A DNA stretch of 46,268 bases from Spirochaetota bacterium (GTDB lineage Bacteria > Spirochaetota > UBA4802 > UB4802), in NCBI GenBank assembly GCA_026414805.1, contig JAOAIH010000020.1, positions 1 to 46,268 of the forward strand. Direction: 5' to 3'. Below are positions 8,684 to 17,853 of the stretch, piece by piece. Position numbers and translations under genes: made by a program. The notes below the pieces were generated by a model. That model saw only the letters and a program-made list of their open reading frames with translations, had not been told where the DNA came from and did not search any database. Position 1 is the first letter of the stretch; each line of letters starts with the position of its first letter.

Positions 8684-11600
8684 TTACCGCAGTTCAGCTC
8701 TGAAGATATCAATGCTATATGGAATGTTTTCATCAAGGATAGGCATAATGGGCTGAGTCCGTGGCTTGAATCCACGTGCAAGGTTGACACGAGCAAATTC
8801 ATTTTCCATACCAAGGCGTGAGGCATACTCTATAGCCTTCCAATAAGCAATGCTGCTTTTGGTTTCATTCCCCTGGATCTGATATACTGCACCTAAATTA
8901 TTATATGCTGATGCCAGCGACTGGAAGATAATCAGATGTTCCTGTCGGTCAGCCCTAGGCATCCGTATCGCTTCGGCCTTACGTTCAAACACAGCAATCA
9001 TCTTTAAATACTCACCCTTACTTGCCTCTAAGTTATTCATATGATAGAACGCATTGCCTATCGCAAACATAACCTGGGGATTGGTTACAATATCTTCATA
9101 CAGATTAAGCCATTGCTCAAGTGCCTGCTGGTAATTCTGGTTTACATAGTATATCCGGCCCAGGTTATAGCGCACTTCAGGAGAGGAAAAGTTTTCCTGC
9201 AAGGCAAGCTCATACTTTTGCCGTGCAATATCTAAATTTGCCATTTTATCAGATTCCTCATCAAGAAGCGCTTCATCAAGCTCATCGCCAAACCTTAATG
9301 TAACCTTATCAAAGAAATAATAAAAGATATGGCCAAGGTAGGCGTATGTTTTACCTATTGATTCAGATTCGTAGTAAAAATCCTCATAGGTGAACTCTGG
9401 TGGGTACTGATATGCTGTGATAGCTGCATTTAAGTATTTATACGCTTCAACCGGTTGCTTTATTGTATAGTTGTATTCACCTAAAAGATGCAGTGCTGCA
9501 AAATAACGTTCGCCTTTTTCCTCTGCTTTTTGTTCAGCTTCTTTTAAGAGCATTTCAACAAGCTTAAGGTTCTTCTGTGCTGCAGCTAACTTAGCACTGG
9601 CAACATACAAAGGAGGATAATCCGGATCCTTTTCTTTTAATGCATCAAGCACACCACGGCATGCTGGTATTAAATTATCCTCTTCGTCCTTGAGCCGTGG
9701 TGATTGTATACCTAAATCAACACGCACATTGAACGTATCCGAACGGTTTTTGCCTAAGTAGTAATGGGCTAACTTGGCCAAAAGTGGCGACGGGATATCC
9801 GTGAGAATGTCTCGCGCACGCAGGTCCGTATGTATTGAAAGCACTTCGGGCAGATTATCTCGCTCAATAAAAAGATTAAGAAGGCCTGCATAGCCAACCC
9901 AGGAATTAGGATCTACTTTAAGAATATTCTCAAAATACTGGCGTGATTTTAAATACTGCCCCTGATACAAGTAAGCATTACCAATACCAAACAGAGCGGT
10001 GATATTTTTTGGGTCAATAGCTAACGCTCTGTTATACATCATAATTGCAAGATCAACCTGTGAAATCTCATAGGTGCCTTTGGGCGCAAATGTTTTAATG
10101 GCATCGTTTTGAATACGGGTATAATAGTTTTGCGGTATTTTGGCAAAGAAATACCCAGTATTGTTCAGTGTATCAATATCCCGATTATTAATCTGAAATG
10201 CGCGTTTTAGTTTAGTATACGAATAATCAAACTCTCTCTTTTTAAAGTATGCCCGCGCATAGGCATTATAGCCATAAAGATAATCCTTTTTATAATGCTG
10301 GTCAACGTATTCAAAAAGTTCTTCTGCCTTTTTATAATCCTTCACCTTTTTAGTGGCAGGGTCGCCCGGCTCAAGTATCAAAGCCACCCCCTTGTTGATA
10401 AGCCGTTTGGCCATAAATGGCTTATAAATATACTGATAGACAGTTACTGTTAATACAAATCCAACAAGTATTGCCGCTGCAATAATCTTTGTCTGCCGTA
10501 AAAGCCGCTGTTGTCGCTGCATCCCTTCACGGGTATATTCAGGACGCGCAGTGATGACTCTTCTTTGTGGGATTTCTTCCTCAAGGGTAAGCCGTATATT
10601 AAGCTTTTTTTCAATGAAGCGCTGAATATTGTCTTCAGGCTTTCCAGAAACAATAAGGTCGATGAGCTTTCGCGTATCTTCAGGGGATAACTGGTCCTGT
10701 AAAATTATATCTTTAATTTTCCTTCTTAGAGTTGGGTGAAGCAGGAGTAATGCTTTTTTAAGCCGCCGCAATTCTGCATCTGATATCTCAACACTTTCCT
10801 CCATTGATATGGGCTGTGTTTCCTCTTCACCTAATCCCTCAAACTCAGGTCTGAATTCTTCAACAGCACGTTCAACCTTTTCTGCTTTTCGTACTGGCTC
10901 TTCAAAGCTTTCAAGCTCATCAAATGAAGGTGTTTCAAATCGCGCTCGTGGTGGCTCTTCTTCTTTTGAAATTTCTTCAAACGCTGCCGGCTGTGGCATT
11001 TCCTCATCAATGCCTAATGCCGATAGATCCGCCTGGGGCAACTCCTCCGCCTTTATTTCTGATATCTCCGATACCTCTTCTGCCCCAATTTCAGAAAGAT
11101 GTATGTCCTCATCCAAGCTTACATCACGTGGCCCACGTGGCTCTTCAGTCACAAATTCATCGGTACGGATTTCGTGAGCTTCAACAGTTTCAGGTTCAAA
11201 TTTTGTAAGCTCTTCCAGTTCATCAAGTGGACTTACTTCTTTTTTTGATGGTCGTGGTGGTATTTCCTTTTCTTCAAATGCAGGTATTTCTTCTTCCAGC
11301 AACTCCTTTGGCAATTGTTCTTCAACTGCTATTTCTGTTTCTTTTGGAGCTTCTTCAAAGGTTGCTGGTTCCTCAAATTCAAACTCAGGTAATGCCTCTT
11401 CTTTACCCGACGGCGGAGCTTCCTCCGGCACTTCCTGAATCATATCAGTTATGTCAACTATCTCTTCAGGCTCTTCATACACTTCAGGCACAGCTTCTAG
11501 CTCACCTGTTTCTGACTTTTCACCTGGTGTAATGGTAAAATCATCTGCAGTAGAATCAGCCTGGATAACACTTACCTTACCGCGCATCTGAGCAATAGAT

Positions 11601-11689
11601 GATAGTTCAGAATCAAACGAATCAACAATGCGTTTTATTTCAGCTTCTTCTTCTGGAGCCAGATTCTGTATCTCTTCGGTAACTGCCAT
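8684..11689 (-). CDS. Large acidic membrane-anchored TPR protein
   Basis: A 1001-aa protein in three parts. Residues 1 to about 310 are extremely Glu/Pro-rich (EEP, EVPEEAPPSGKEEALPEF-type stretches) and low complexity. A short helical domain follows (LRRLKKALLLLHPTLRRKIK onward), then a single membrane segment near residues 401-421 (IIAAAILVGFVLTVTVYQYI). The remaining 580 residues are TPR repeats, with typical pairs such as NITALFGIGNAYLYQGQYLK and EVRYNLGRIYYVNQNYQQAL. The topology suggests an acidic cytoplasmic arm and a periplasmic TPR scaffold. Similar large TPR proteins occur in spirochaetes, but partner and function are unknown. Part of the N-terminal composition is repeat-derived and evolves quickly. 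Confidence 0.75.
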   Translation of the reverse strand: MAVTEEIQNLAPEEEAEIKRIVDSFDSELSSIAQMRGKVSVIQADSTADDFTITPGEKSETGELEAVPEVYEEPEEIVDITDMIQEVPEEAPPSGKEEALPEFEFEEPATFEEAPKETEIAVEEQLPKELLEEEIPAFEEKEIPPRPSKKEVSPLDELEELTKFEPETVEAHEIRTDEFVTEEPRGPRDVSLDEDIHLSEIGAEEVSEISEIKAEELPQADLSALGIDEEMPQPAAFEEISKEEEPPRARFETPSFDELESFEEPVRKAEKVERAVEEFRPEFEGLGEEETQPISMEESVEISDAELRRLKKALLLLHPTLRRKIKDIILQDQLSPEDTRKLIDLIVSGKPEDNIQRFIEKKLNIRLTLEEEIPQRRVITARPEYTREGMQRQQRLLRQTKIIAAAILVGFVLTVTVYQYIYKPFMAKRLINKGVALILEPGDPATKKVKDYKKAEELFEYVDQHYKKDYLYGYNAYARAYFKKREFDYSYTKLKRAFQINNRDIDTLNNTGYFFAKIPQNYYTRIQNDAIKTFAPKGTYEISQVDLAIMMYNRALAIDPKNITALFGIGNAYLYQGQYLKSRQYFENILKVDPNSWVGYAGLLNLFIERDNLPEVLSIHTDLRARDILTDIPSPLLAKLAHYYLGKNRSDTFNVRVDLGIQSPRLKDEEDNLIPACRGVLDALKEKDPDYPPLYVASAKLAAAQKNLKLVEMLLKEAEQKAEEKGERYFAALHLLGEYNYTIKQPVEAYKYLNAAITAYQYPPEFTYEDFYYESESIGKTYAYLGHIFYYFFDKVTLRFGDELDEALLDEESDKMANLDIARQKYELALQENFSSPEVRYNLGRIYYVNQNYQQALEQWLNLYEDIVTNPQVMFAIGNAFYHMNNLEASKGEYLKMIAVFERKAEAIRMPRADRQEHLIIFQSLASAYNNLGAVYQIQGNETKSSIAYWKAIEYASRLGMENEFARVNLARGFKPRTQPIMPILDENIPYSIDIFRAELR

Positions 11690-11896
11690 AATGGATTCTC
11701 GCGATCTGTTATTCTCCTGTCAGATAATGTGACATAAACATACTCATCATATTCTATTTTAAAAATCAAACATATTTTTCTAATTATATATTAATATGCA
11801 TTTACAGCAAAATCATATAAATATTTTCTCTATACCTATCGACATATTAATATGCAATTATAAAGCGTAAAATTTAGCACCAGGAGCTTGTGTTCC

Positions 11897-12628
11897 ATGC
11901 CAAAATCGCTGCAATGGATTATGCTTATCATCACACTGTGTTATTTCTCTACTAACGATTATGTGCCCTCAAAAAGTGTTCCTTATTTTTCGCTGTACAC
12001 TCTTTCAAAAGCTTCACCGCCCTCACCGGTAACTGTCTCACATAGTAAGCCTGGCATGCCACAAATACTCAAAGGCACACTGATAACCTACAAAAACCGA
12101 AGTGCCCACAAAGTGTATATAGCCGGTGATTTTTCATACTGGAAAAAACAACCCATGGAACGAAGCTCTCATGGAGTATGGTTTTACATAATTCCTTATG
12201 ATGATGACGAGCGTATTGTGCGCTATAAATTTCTGGTTGATGGTGTTTGGATTAATGATCCTACAAACCAGGACATTGCCGATGACAATGCTGGATCATA
12301 TTTTTCTATTGTTCGACAGGAAAAGCTTCCGGAAGGCACACAGGTTAGTTTCAAGATTCTTGATGAAAATATACGGCTAGTTGAATTCAGGTTGTATGCA
12401 CCAAATGCATCAATCGTGGCACTTGCTGGCGATTTCAATAACTGGAATCCCGAAATTGATTTGCTAAAAAAAGATAGTTCTGGGATTTGGCGCCTTAAGA
12501 AGCGCTTGCCTAAAGGAGCATTCCGCTACAACTTTGTTGTGGATGGTACGTGGAAGCTTGATATGTACAATCCAAACACCGCATCAAACGCAGCAGGAAT
12601 GCTGTGCTCAGTGATACAGTTCCCCTAA
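11897..12628 (+). CDS. Exported protein with two tandem CBM48/isoamylase-N-like domains
   Basis: About 243 aa. The ATG at 11897 has GGAG (11883-11886) at a 10-base distance, whereas the TTG at 11888 is too close to it, so I chose 11897. The N-terminus MPKSLQWIMLIITLCYF looks like a signal sequence. Two domains follow, each with the early-set carbohydrate-binding pattern: VYIAGDFSYWKK ... YKFLVDGVWINDP, and VALAGDFNNWNP ... YNFVVDGTWKLDM. No catalytic domain is attached. CBM48 domains bind glycogen-like glucans in branching and debranching enzymes and AMPK beta; here a binding-only exported protein is implied, ligand unknown. Confidence 0.75.
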   Translation: MPKSLQWIMLIITLCYFSTNDYVPSKSVPYFSLYTLSKASPPSPVTVSHSKPGMPQILKGTLITYKNRSAHKVYIAGDFSYWKKQPMERSSHGVWFYIIPYDDDERIVRYKFLVDGVWINDPTNQDIADDNAGSYFSIVRQEKLPEGTQVSFKILDENIRLVEFRLYAPNASIVALAGDFNNWNPEIDLLKKDSSGIWRLKKRLPKGAFRYNFVVDGTWKLDMYNPNTASNAAGMLCSVIQFP

Positions 12629-12661
12629 GTTACAAAATTTTGTGGCGATAGTAACCGGAAA

Positions 12662-12832
12662 TTATAATCCTTTGATTACAGTGGCAAGTGCCAGTATAAC
12701 AAAACCTATTGTTACAAGCCACCATGAGTAAGCAGACAGCACTGGAATTGCAACAAACCTGCCGATAATCCCCAGTAGACCTATTACAACAGAAATCCAC
12801 CATACGATGGACCGTGGCGCATTTGTCTTCAT
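12662..12832 (-). CDS. Small two-helix membrane protein
   Basis: A 56-aa protein with two hydrophobic helices (WWISVVIGLLGIIGRFVAI and WWLVTIGFVILALATVI). The frame is longer upstream, but AGGAGG lies eight bases before the internal ATG encoding MKTNAPRSIVWW, so I start it there. No motif beyond the membrane helices is recognised. A GCGATAG motif copy lies in the short gap between its stop and the convergent CBM48 gene. Confidence 0.6.
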   Translation of the reverse strand: MKTNAPRSIVWWISVVIGLLGIIGRFVAIPVLSAYSWWLVTIGFVILALATVIKGL

Positions 12833-13030
12833 GACAAACCTCCTTAAAAAAATATTTATATACACCAACCATGCTTACAAGGTTATTAATCGCAGCCACA
12901 AGTTATCCTGCCAGCACTATCATAAGTCAAAAACTTAAAAATGGCAATTGGATACACTGCTTTTAAAAATCACACAATAAAAACTACGCTTATAATAATC
13001 TCTAAATTTACGGAAATCAAGTCATATATT

Positions 13031-13900
13031 TTATCTGGGTTTACCTATAAAGCAGGGTTGTTGACCATTTACTTTAATTAAATTTGTTTGATTTGTTTTT
13101 ATGTCGTAACCATAAATATTAAAGTTATACACAAAAACAATTTTATCCCCCGAAGGCGAAAACGATAGATCACTATTAAAGCTTAGTATATAAGGGAGTG
13201 TATAATCAATAGTGTTAGCTAACACTAAATTATAACAATGAATAATATTAGGATTATACCCATCAATATAAACAATCACTTCTCCATGTGGTGCAAATGT
13301 AATATCGTAACAATTAGTTATACCATATTGATTTGCATAATTTACTCCATTGACCAAGTTCATAATACCTACAATATTGCTAGCTCCCCATATATAACTT
13401 GCTTTAGCAGAGTCAGGTGAAACGCTAATGCCTATAATATAAGAATCCACTCCTGAAGCAATAAACTCTTTAATGGTAACACCACTCTTATTCATTACAC
13501 CAATATAATATGTATCTGTGAATCTTCTGCCATACACAATTCCAGATCCATCAGGCATCCATGTAGGTGAAAAGTAGTTTTCGTCCTCTCCAGTGAACGT
13601 CAACCTTGTTTCATTTTTTCCATCGTTATTAATCAAATATATTTCTTCATAACCTTCTACGTTTCTTACAAATAGTATATATCTCCCACAAGCAGACCAT
13701 GAAGGATTATCATCATGGCCTGAATATGTTAATTGCATTTCGTTACTCCCATCCTCATCCATAACCCACACATCACCATTGCGGATAAAACATATCTTCA
13801 GAGGCTCCTCATTCCTGACAGCATCACATCCAGTACTGCTCATACATAGCAGAAATGTCAGCAAACAGAGAATAAACGCATTCCAGTATTTCCTATTCAT
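13031..13900 (-). CDS. Lipoprotein with TolB-like (PD40) beta-propeller
   Basis: About 289 aa. The N-terminus MNRKYWNAFILCLLTFLLC followed by MSSTGC is a lipoprotein signal with the lipidated Cys near residue 25. AAGGGG precedes this ATG, so the longer frame starting at 13945 is rejected. The mature part has PD40/WD40-like blades: HDDNPSWSACGRYILFVRN, FSPTWMPDGSGIVYGRR, SVSPDSAKASYIWG, TFAPHGEVIVYIDG and SFSPSGDKIVFVYN. TolB-like propellers mediate protein contacts in the periplasm. Its start overlaps the end of the upstream barrel gene by 8 bases, so the two are co-transcribed and probably co-localised at the outer membrane. Confidence 0.75.
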   Translation of the reverse strand: MNRKYWNAFILCLLTFLLCMSSTGCDAVRNEEPLKICFIRNGDVWVMDEDGSNEMQLTYSGHDDNPSWSACGRYILFVRNVEGYEEIYLINNDGKNETRLTFTGEDENYFSPTWMPDGSGIVYGRRFTDTYYIGVMNKSGVTIKEFIASGVDSYIIGISVSPDSAKASYIWGASNIVGIMNLVNGVNYANQYGITNCYDITFAPHGEVIVYIDGYNPNIIHCYNLVLANTIDYTLPYILSFNSDLSFSPSGDKIVFVYNFNIYGYDIKTNQTNLIKVNGQQPCFIGKPR

Positions 13901-14504
13901 CAAACAACCCCTTATTAATACCTTGCAGCGTCCACTGCAGACCACAATAAATTAAACTTCCATGAATATTTTTTTCAATGTACTCTTCATCACACCATGC
14001 AAATTGATATCCTGCTCGTATAAAGAAAGATATTTTCTGGGTTATTATATACCCTAACCCTATGATTGCTTCTATACGCGGCCCAAGTGAATCATGTACT
14101 TCTGTTTGCGAAACATCCATATACGGGCCATAGTGTTTTGGCGTATATTTGCGTATATATACTGCACCACCGCCAATTCCAGCATTCATTTTAATAGGAC
14201 ATGTGGCAAAGGTATAGTCAAGGTACATCCCTCCTGTAACTGGGAATAAAAATATGCTGGTATTCCATGGCTTATCTGCATATTTCTGCCCATAACTTAT
14301 AGATGATGAACAATACCACATTGCTTGTAAACCACTAAGCTTAAAAGGGATGTCACATGATACCCCAATGCCCAATCCCTGAACATACCCTTCTTTGCCA
14401 GCGCAAGTATTTGTATAATACGTATCAGCAAATATTAAAGCATAACCAAACGCAGGCAAAAATGTAATTATAATTATGGCGGGGATTATAGATAATATCT
14501 TCAT
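13893..14504 (-). CDS. Predicted outer-membrane beta-barrel protein
   Basis: A 203-aa protein with signal peptide MKILSIIPAIIIITFLPAFG. The rest has alternating short amphipathic strands rich in Tyr and Gly (GYVQGLGIGVSCDIPFKL, GGMYLDYTF, MNAGIGGGAVYIR, IEAIIGLGYIITQKISFFIR, AGYQFAW) and ends in a strand-like segment (SLIYCGLQWTL). This suits an 8-strand porin-like or OmpA-like barrel. The downstream TolB-like lipoprotein gene overlaps its stop. No enzymatic motif is visible, so a structural or transport role is inferred only from fold type. Confidence 0.6.
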   Translation of the reverse strand: MKILSIIPAIIIITFLPAFGYALIFADTYYTNTCAGKEGYVQGLGIGVSCDIPFKLSGLQAMWYCSSSISYGQKYADKPWNTSIFLFPVTGGMYLDYTFATCPIKMNAGIGGGAVYIRKYTPKHYGPYMDVSQTEVHDSLGPRIEAIIGLGYIITQKISFFIRAGYQFAWCDEEYIEKNIHGSLIYCGLQWTLQGINKGLFDE

Positions 14505-15017
14505 AAAAAATTACACTTTTTCTATATATAACTTATCAATGTTACTGTTAGCAAATTGATATAATGTAATGCTAACTTTTTTCAACTATTTTTTATATTG
14601 TTTTCGTAGCAAATATGCATACTATCCAAACTACATGTTATTGAATAACACAAAATGATATGAAAACACATAACTTTACTATGAACGAAAAGTATAAAAT
14701 TATTTCCATTTGAAAAAATGGTGCTGCACAACCATACTACTATTTTCTTTGCATACCTTCACGGTTCATTATTATCAGTTGATGACTTCATTGATATTGG
14801 CATCGCAATGTATTTAAACGATACAATAGATTCTATCATGGACTTTGCGTTGCAATGTAAATAATAACTAATGAAAGCCATTAGGAAATATTTTATTAAT
14901 GTTAATGTTAGAGCACTTAACACAGCACCTTTGCCTTTAAATACAATGTCATCAAGACATTGATTTTCTGCCACACATAAAAAATCACAGCAAAGAGATA
15001 GTAGGTGTTATTATTTA
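14505..15017. other. Gene-free AT-rich spacer
   Basis: I see no convincing gene here. A perfect 7-bp inverted repeat, GTTAGCA (14547-14553) and TGCTAAC (14570-14576), sits 43-73 bases upstream of the barrel gene start and overlaps its likely promoter region, so it could be an operator. A 71-codon open frame on the minus strand (14759-14974) has no recognisable similarity and no ribosome binding site. The right end runs into a decayed HepT gene. Confidence 0.45.
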
Positions 15018-15430
15018 ATGAAACCAAATTTACGAAAATATTTTCTAAAAATCAGTACAGCACCAAAGATCTTTGAAGGTTTAAAAAAGCTCTCATTAAA
15101 AAAATTAGTGCGGATGCCCTTAACGTTACAAGCGCAAAATGCGATGTCATAGTCGCAATTGCAAGTATTATAGATCTCACATAATAGCAAATAATAATTT
15201 CAGACCACCAAACAATTATACAGATACATTCACAATTATGTTTTCAGCAGGGTTTAATTGATACGTCATTGGTTGATACGTTAGTAATGATGGCTCGTTT
15301 TAAAAACAGATTAGTCCATATTTATTGTGAAATTGATATTAATGAACTGTATAAAATTATTCAAACACAACTGCATGATATTTATGAATCTTTAAAGCCG
15401 TTTAAGACAATAATAAAAAGAAATGTGTAA
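15018..15430 (+). pseudogene. HepT-like (DUF86) RNase toxin remnant
   Basis: The C-terminal half reads cleanly from about 15256 to TAA 15428-15430 as SLVDTLVMMARFKNRLVHIY followed by CEIDINELYKIIQTQL. It contains the HEPN RNase motif R-x4-H-x-Y (RLVHIY context) in the form expected for HepT/DUF86 toxins. Upstream pieces of the same family, such as KCDVIVAIASIIDLT near 15140-15175, are separated by stops (TAATAG at about 15183-15188) and frame changes. An ATG at 15018 could be the ancestral start. No partner nucleotidyltransferase (MntA) is recognisable beside it. The gene is dead. Confidence 0.65.
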
Positions 15431-15460
15431 ACCTTTAAGTATAACACATACTAATAAAGC

Positions 15461-16105
15461 TTACAGTACCTTACCGCACACCTGCGCTATACAACATTTA
15501 TCACAGTGTGGTTTTTTTGTGCACACATCCTTACCGTGTTTTACAATTAATGCATGATACTCATTATAATCCTGTACCGTGCCCTCAAAGTTTTTATGAA
15601 AGAACTCCTGTATTGCCATATAATCCTCGTTCCCCGTTAAAATCCCAAAGCGTGTGAATATTCTTTTAGTATAAGCATCTACAACAAATATTTTTCTATT
15701 AAGTGCATATAGCAATATGGAATCACACGTTTCGGGGCCTATGCGAGGGAGTGAAAGCAATTCTTTACGAAGCGTATCGGTAGGTAATCTCTGCAATGAT
15801 TCAAAGCTGAAATCATATTGCTTAAACCAATGTAAAAATGCAGCAATGGCACCAGCTTTCTGATTATAGTATCCTGAAGATGTAATGTATGGAGCTATGG
15901 CCCCAGCACTTTTTTTGTAAAGCGCCTGTGGTGATAAAAGCTTGTGTTTTTTGAGATTTTCAACTGCTTTTGCAGCATTAGCCCATGAGATATTTTGAGC
16001 CAGAATTGCGCCGATAGTTACTTCAAAGCTAGTCTCTGCAGGCCACCAGTGCTGTGGACCATAGTGCGATAGTAACTGTTGATAGACTCTTTTCAGTATA
16101 TGCAT
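15461..16105 (-). CDS. Endonuclease III-related DNA glycosylase (COG2231-like)
   Basis: A 214-aa HhH-GPD superfamily protein. The N-terminus (YGPQHWWPAETSFEVTIGAI, then LAQNISWANA) matches the group annotated as 3-methyladenine DNA glycosylase / endonuclease III-related. The helix-hairpin-helix LSLPRIGPETCDSI lies at about 118-130 and the catalytic Asp in VVDAYTKRIF is at 143. A 4Fe-4S cluster is indicated by Cys195, 201, 204 and 210. The Lys that makes classical Nth a bifunctional lyase (GRKTA) is replaced by Glu here (GPETC), so a monofunctional glycosylase is expected. It starts 3 bases after the Lrp regulator stop, so the two form an operon. Confidence 0.8.
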   Translation of the reverse strand: MHILKRVYQQLLSHYGPQHWWPAETSFEVTIGAILAQNISWANAAKAVENLKKHKLLSPQALYKKSAGAIAPYITSSGYYNQKAGAIAAFLHWFKQYDFSFESLQRLPTDTLRKELLSLPRIGPETCDSILLYALNRKIFVVDAYTKRIFTRFGILTGNEDYMAIQEFFHKNFEGTVQDYNEYHALIVKHGKDVCTKKPHCDKCCIAQVCGKVL

Positions 16106-16108
16106 ATA

Positions 16109-16615
16109 CTAAAAGCTTACCGGAAGGCGTTTGCCCTCAGGCTGATCCACAAGGATGTCGCCGTCCTCCTTGTATTTTTTGAGCATAAAATGAGTGACCG
16201 TTGATTGCACGTGATCAATTGTTGCAAGCTTCTCAGCTACAAATGTTGCAACTTCTTTAAGCGATGGCCCCTCAACCTGCACCAGCAAATCATAGCCCCC
16301 CGATAAAAGATATACCGCCGTGACCTCAGGGAAGCGGTAAATGACTTCTGCAACCGAATCAAAGCCAACTCCTCGCTGCGGAGTTACCTTAACTTCAATG
16401 AGCGCCCTTACCTCATGTTGCTTTATGCGCTGCCAGTTGATATGCGTTTTATAGCGCAGGATGATTCGGTCCTTTTCAAGCTTCTTTATATATTTTGCAA
16501 CTTTATCTGCACTTACATTAAGCTGCCGAGCAATATCTTCAGCTGATGTTCGTGCATCATTGGATAAAATCTCAAGGATATCTTCGCCCAATTTATCTAT
16601 ACTGTAAGGTTTCAT
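16109..16615 (-). CDS. Lrp/AsnC family transcriptional regulator
   Basis: A 168-aa regulator. An N-terminal winged helix-turn-helix (ILEILSNDARTSAEDIARQL, then NVSADKVAKYIKKLEKDRII) is followed by a RAM/AsnC effector domain (ALIEVKVTPQ, VTAVYLLSGGYDLLVQVEG, HFMLKKYKEDG). Members bind amino acids and assemble as octamers to control metabolism genes. GGAGG is well placed before the ATG. The glycosylase gene follows directly. The target cannot be read from sequence, although the divergent N-formylglutamate amidohydrolase-like gene is a candidate. Confidence 0.85.
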   Translation of the reverse strand: MKPYSIDKLGEDILEILSNDARTSAEDIARQLNVSADKVAKYIKKLEKDRIILRYKTHINWQRIKQHEVRALIEVKVTPQRGVGFDSVAEVIYRFPEVTAVYLLSGGYDLLVQVEGPSLKEVATFVAEKLATIDHVQSTVTHFMLKKYKEDGDILVDQPEGKRLPVSF

Positions 16616-16994
16616 TAAATGTTCCTCCGTAAATAGATTTTAACAATGATCTCCAAGATATAAAAAAATCTTTTCTCTTGTCACATATTTGAATCTATAC
16701 CACAGTAAAAAAGGACTCTTTATCACTCGTACCCTTCTGCGTATATCCCTTTCAAACTTTACGAAAAGCTTTCAGCTTTCACTGTTTTACTTTGGTACAA
16801 TAGCATTAACTAAACATTCACTGCAATAGTTTAAATAATATACCCACTAAGAGTAACTACTTCTTTATTTAAATCATCACATTCTCAATAAAAATACACC
16901 GCTTAGAATTAGTCAATATAATTTACTTGCATAAATAGCATAAACGTAGGCTACAATACTATAATTTATTTTTACAGCATACTGCAAACATCCT
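16616..16994. promoter_or_regulatory. Divergent intergenic region between Lrp regulator and amidohydrolase
   Basis: A 379-base AT-rich spacer with no gene visible. It must hold the promoters of both divergent genes. On the plus strand a weak candidate is TTGCAT at 16927 with TACAAT at 16952-16957, but the 19-base spacing is long. The GAAAGC/GCTTTC-type short inverted repeats near 16765-16780 could be regulator sites. Lrp-family proteins commonly act from such a position, but no site can be assigned with confidence. Confidence 0.3.
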
Positions 16995-17774
16995 ATGAAA
17001 AAGCCTTTTTGTTTCATTATACCTCATGGAGGATATAAAGTGCCAGATGAACTGGCAGACTTTTGCACGCTCAGTGAGCTTGAGTTGTTCTTTGAAGCTG
17101 ATACTGCTGCTTGTGAGTGTTTTGCTCTTAAGGAAATTGGTACTGTCATTACCACACCGGTGCACCGCCTGTTTATAGATGTGGATAGGGACCCCTACAG
17201 TCTGCCACCAAAAGCACACAATGGGGTTATTAAAACAGTAACGTCACAAAAGAAACAGATTTTCCCACCTGGTATCTTCCCCGATGAGATTGCTATTGCT
17301 GCGATGATTAAACGCTATTGGTTCCCTTTCCACAGCAGAATTGAACAAGCTTGTAAAACTAGCCGATTCATCATTGTATGTCATACGATAGCACCGGTGG
17401 CCCCACCTATTGCACCTGATGCAGGAAGCCCACGCCCCATCATCACACTGGAACATGGTGCCAGCAATGGCTCGGATATCACTACCTGTGACCAAACAGC
17501 AGCATTAAAATTATTAGGGCTTTTAAAAAAGGCATTTGCTGGCGAAAAATATACCGTGACAACGCCATTTAGTATTGGTACACCTGCAAAACGTTACATT
17601 ATGTATCGCTATGCAAAGCACTTGCTGCCAATTATACGGATTTCATTATCAAAGGCATTATTCTTGAATGAAAAATATTTTGACCCGCATACACTGAGTA
17701 TTGACCCACAACGAATTCAGAGTATACAACAACGCCTATATGAATGCTTACATACTTTTTCAAAGTACATTTAA
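16995..17774 (+). CDS. N-formylglutamate amidohydrolase family protein
   Basis: A 259-aa protein with the fold pattern of N-formylglutamate amidohydrolases (PF05013-like), zinc-dependent hydrolases that release formate from N-formylglutamate in histidine breakdown, with many homologues of unknown substrate. Visible features are FIIPHGGYKVPDEL at the N-terminus, VHRLFIDVDRDPYSLPP, FIIVCHTIAPVAPP and PRPIITLEHGASNGSD. No other histidine-degradation gene is in the window, so the family name is safer than the specific enzyme. The divergent Lrp-type gene may regulate it. Confidence 0.75.
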   Translation: MKKPFCFIIPHGGYKVPDELADFCTLSELELFFEADTAACECFALKEIGTVITTPVHRLFIDVDRDPYSLPPKAHNGVIKTVTSQKKQIFPPGIFPDEIAIAAMIKRYWFPFHSRIEQACKTSRFIIVCHTIAPVAPPIAPDAGSPRPIITLEHGASNGSDITTCDQTAALKLLGLLKKAFAGEKYTVTTPFSIGTPAKRYIMYRYAKHLLPIIRISLSKALFLNEKYFDPHTLSIDPQRIQSIQQRLYECLHTFSKYI

Positions 17775-17793
17775 AGCTTCCACAATATTTATA

Positions 17794-17847
17794 TTGACAT
17801 GATTACATAAAAAAATTATTTTATTATAGAGTGCCATCAACCGGGAG
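17794..17847 (+). promoter_or_regulatory. Promoter and ribosome binding site of the vapBC pair
   Basis: TTGACA at 17794-17799 with TATTTT 17 bases downstream (17817-17822) makes a reasonable sigma-70 promoter. A strong GGGAGG (17842-17847) precedes the antitoxin ATG at 17854. The very AT-rich spacer is typical of autoregulated toxin-antitoxin operons. Confidence 0.5.
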
Positions 17848-17853
17848 GATTTA

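Noticed and set aside
10809-11532. Several plus-strand frames within the TPR gene
   Set aside because: They are shadows of the repetitive Glu-rich coding region (low-complexity Ser/Leu stretches).
14759-14974. 71-codon minus-strand frame
   Set aside because: No ribosome binding site or similarity, in an AT-rich spacer.
16616-16994. Riboswitch or small RNA in the Lrp spacer
   Set aside because: No conserved core or strong structure was recognisable by eye.
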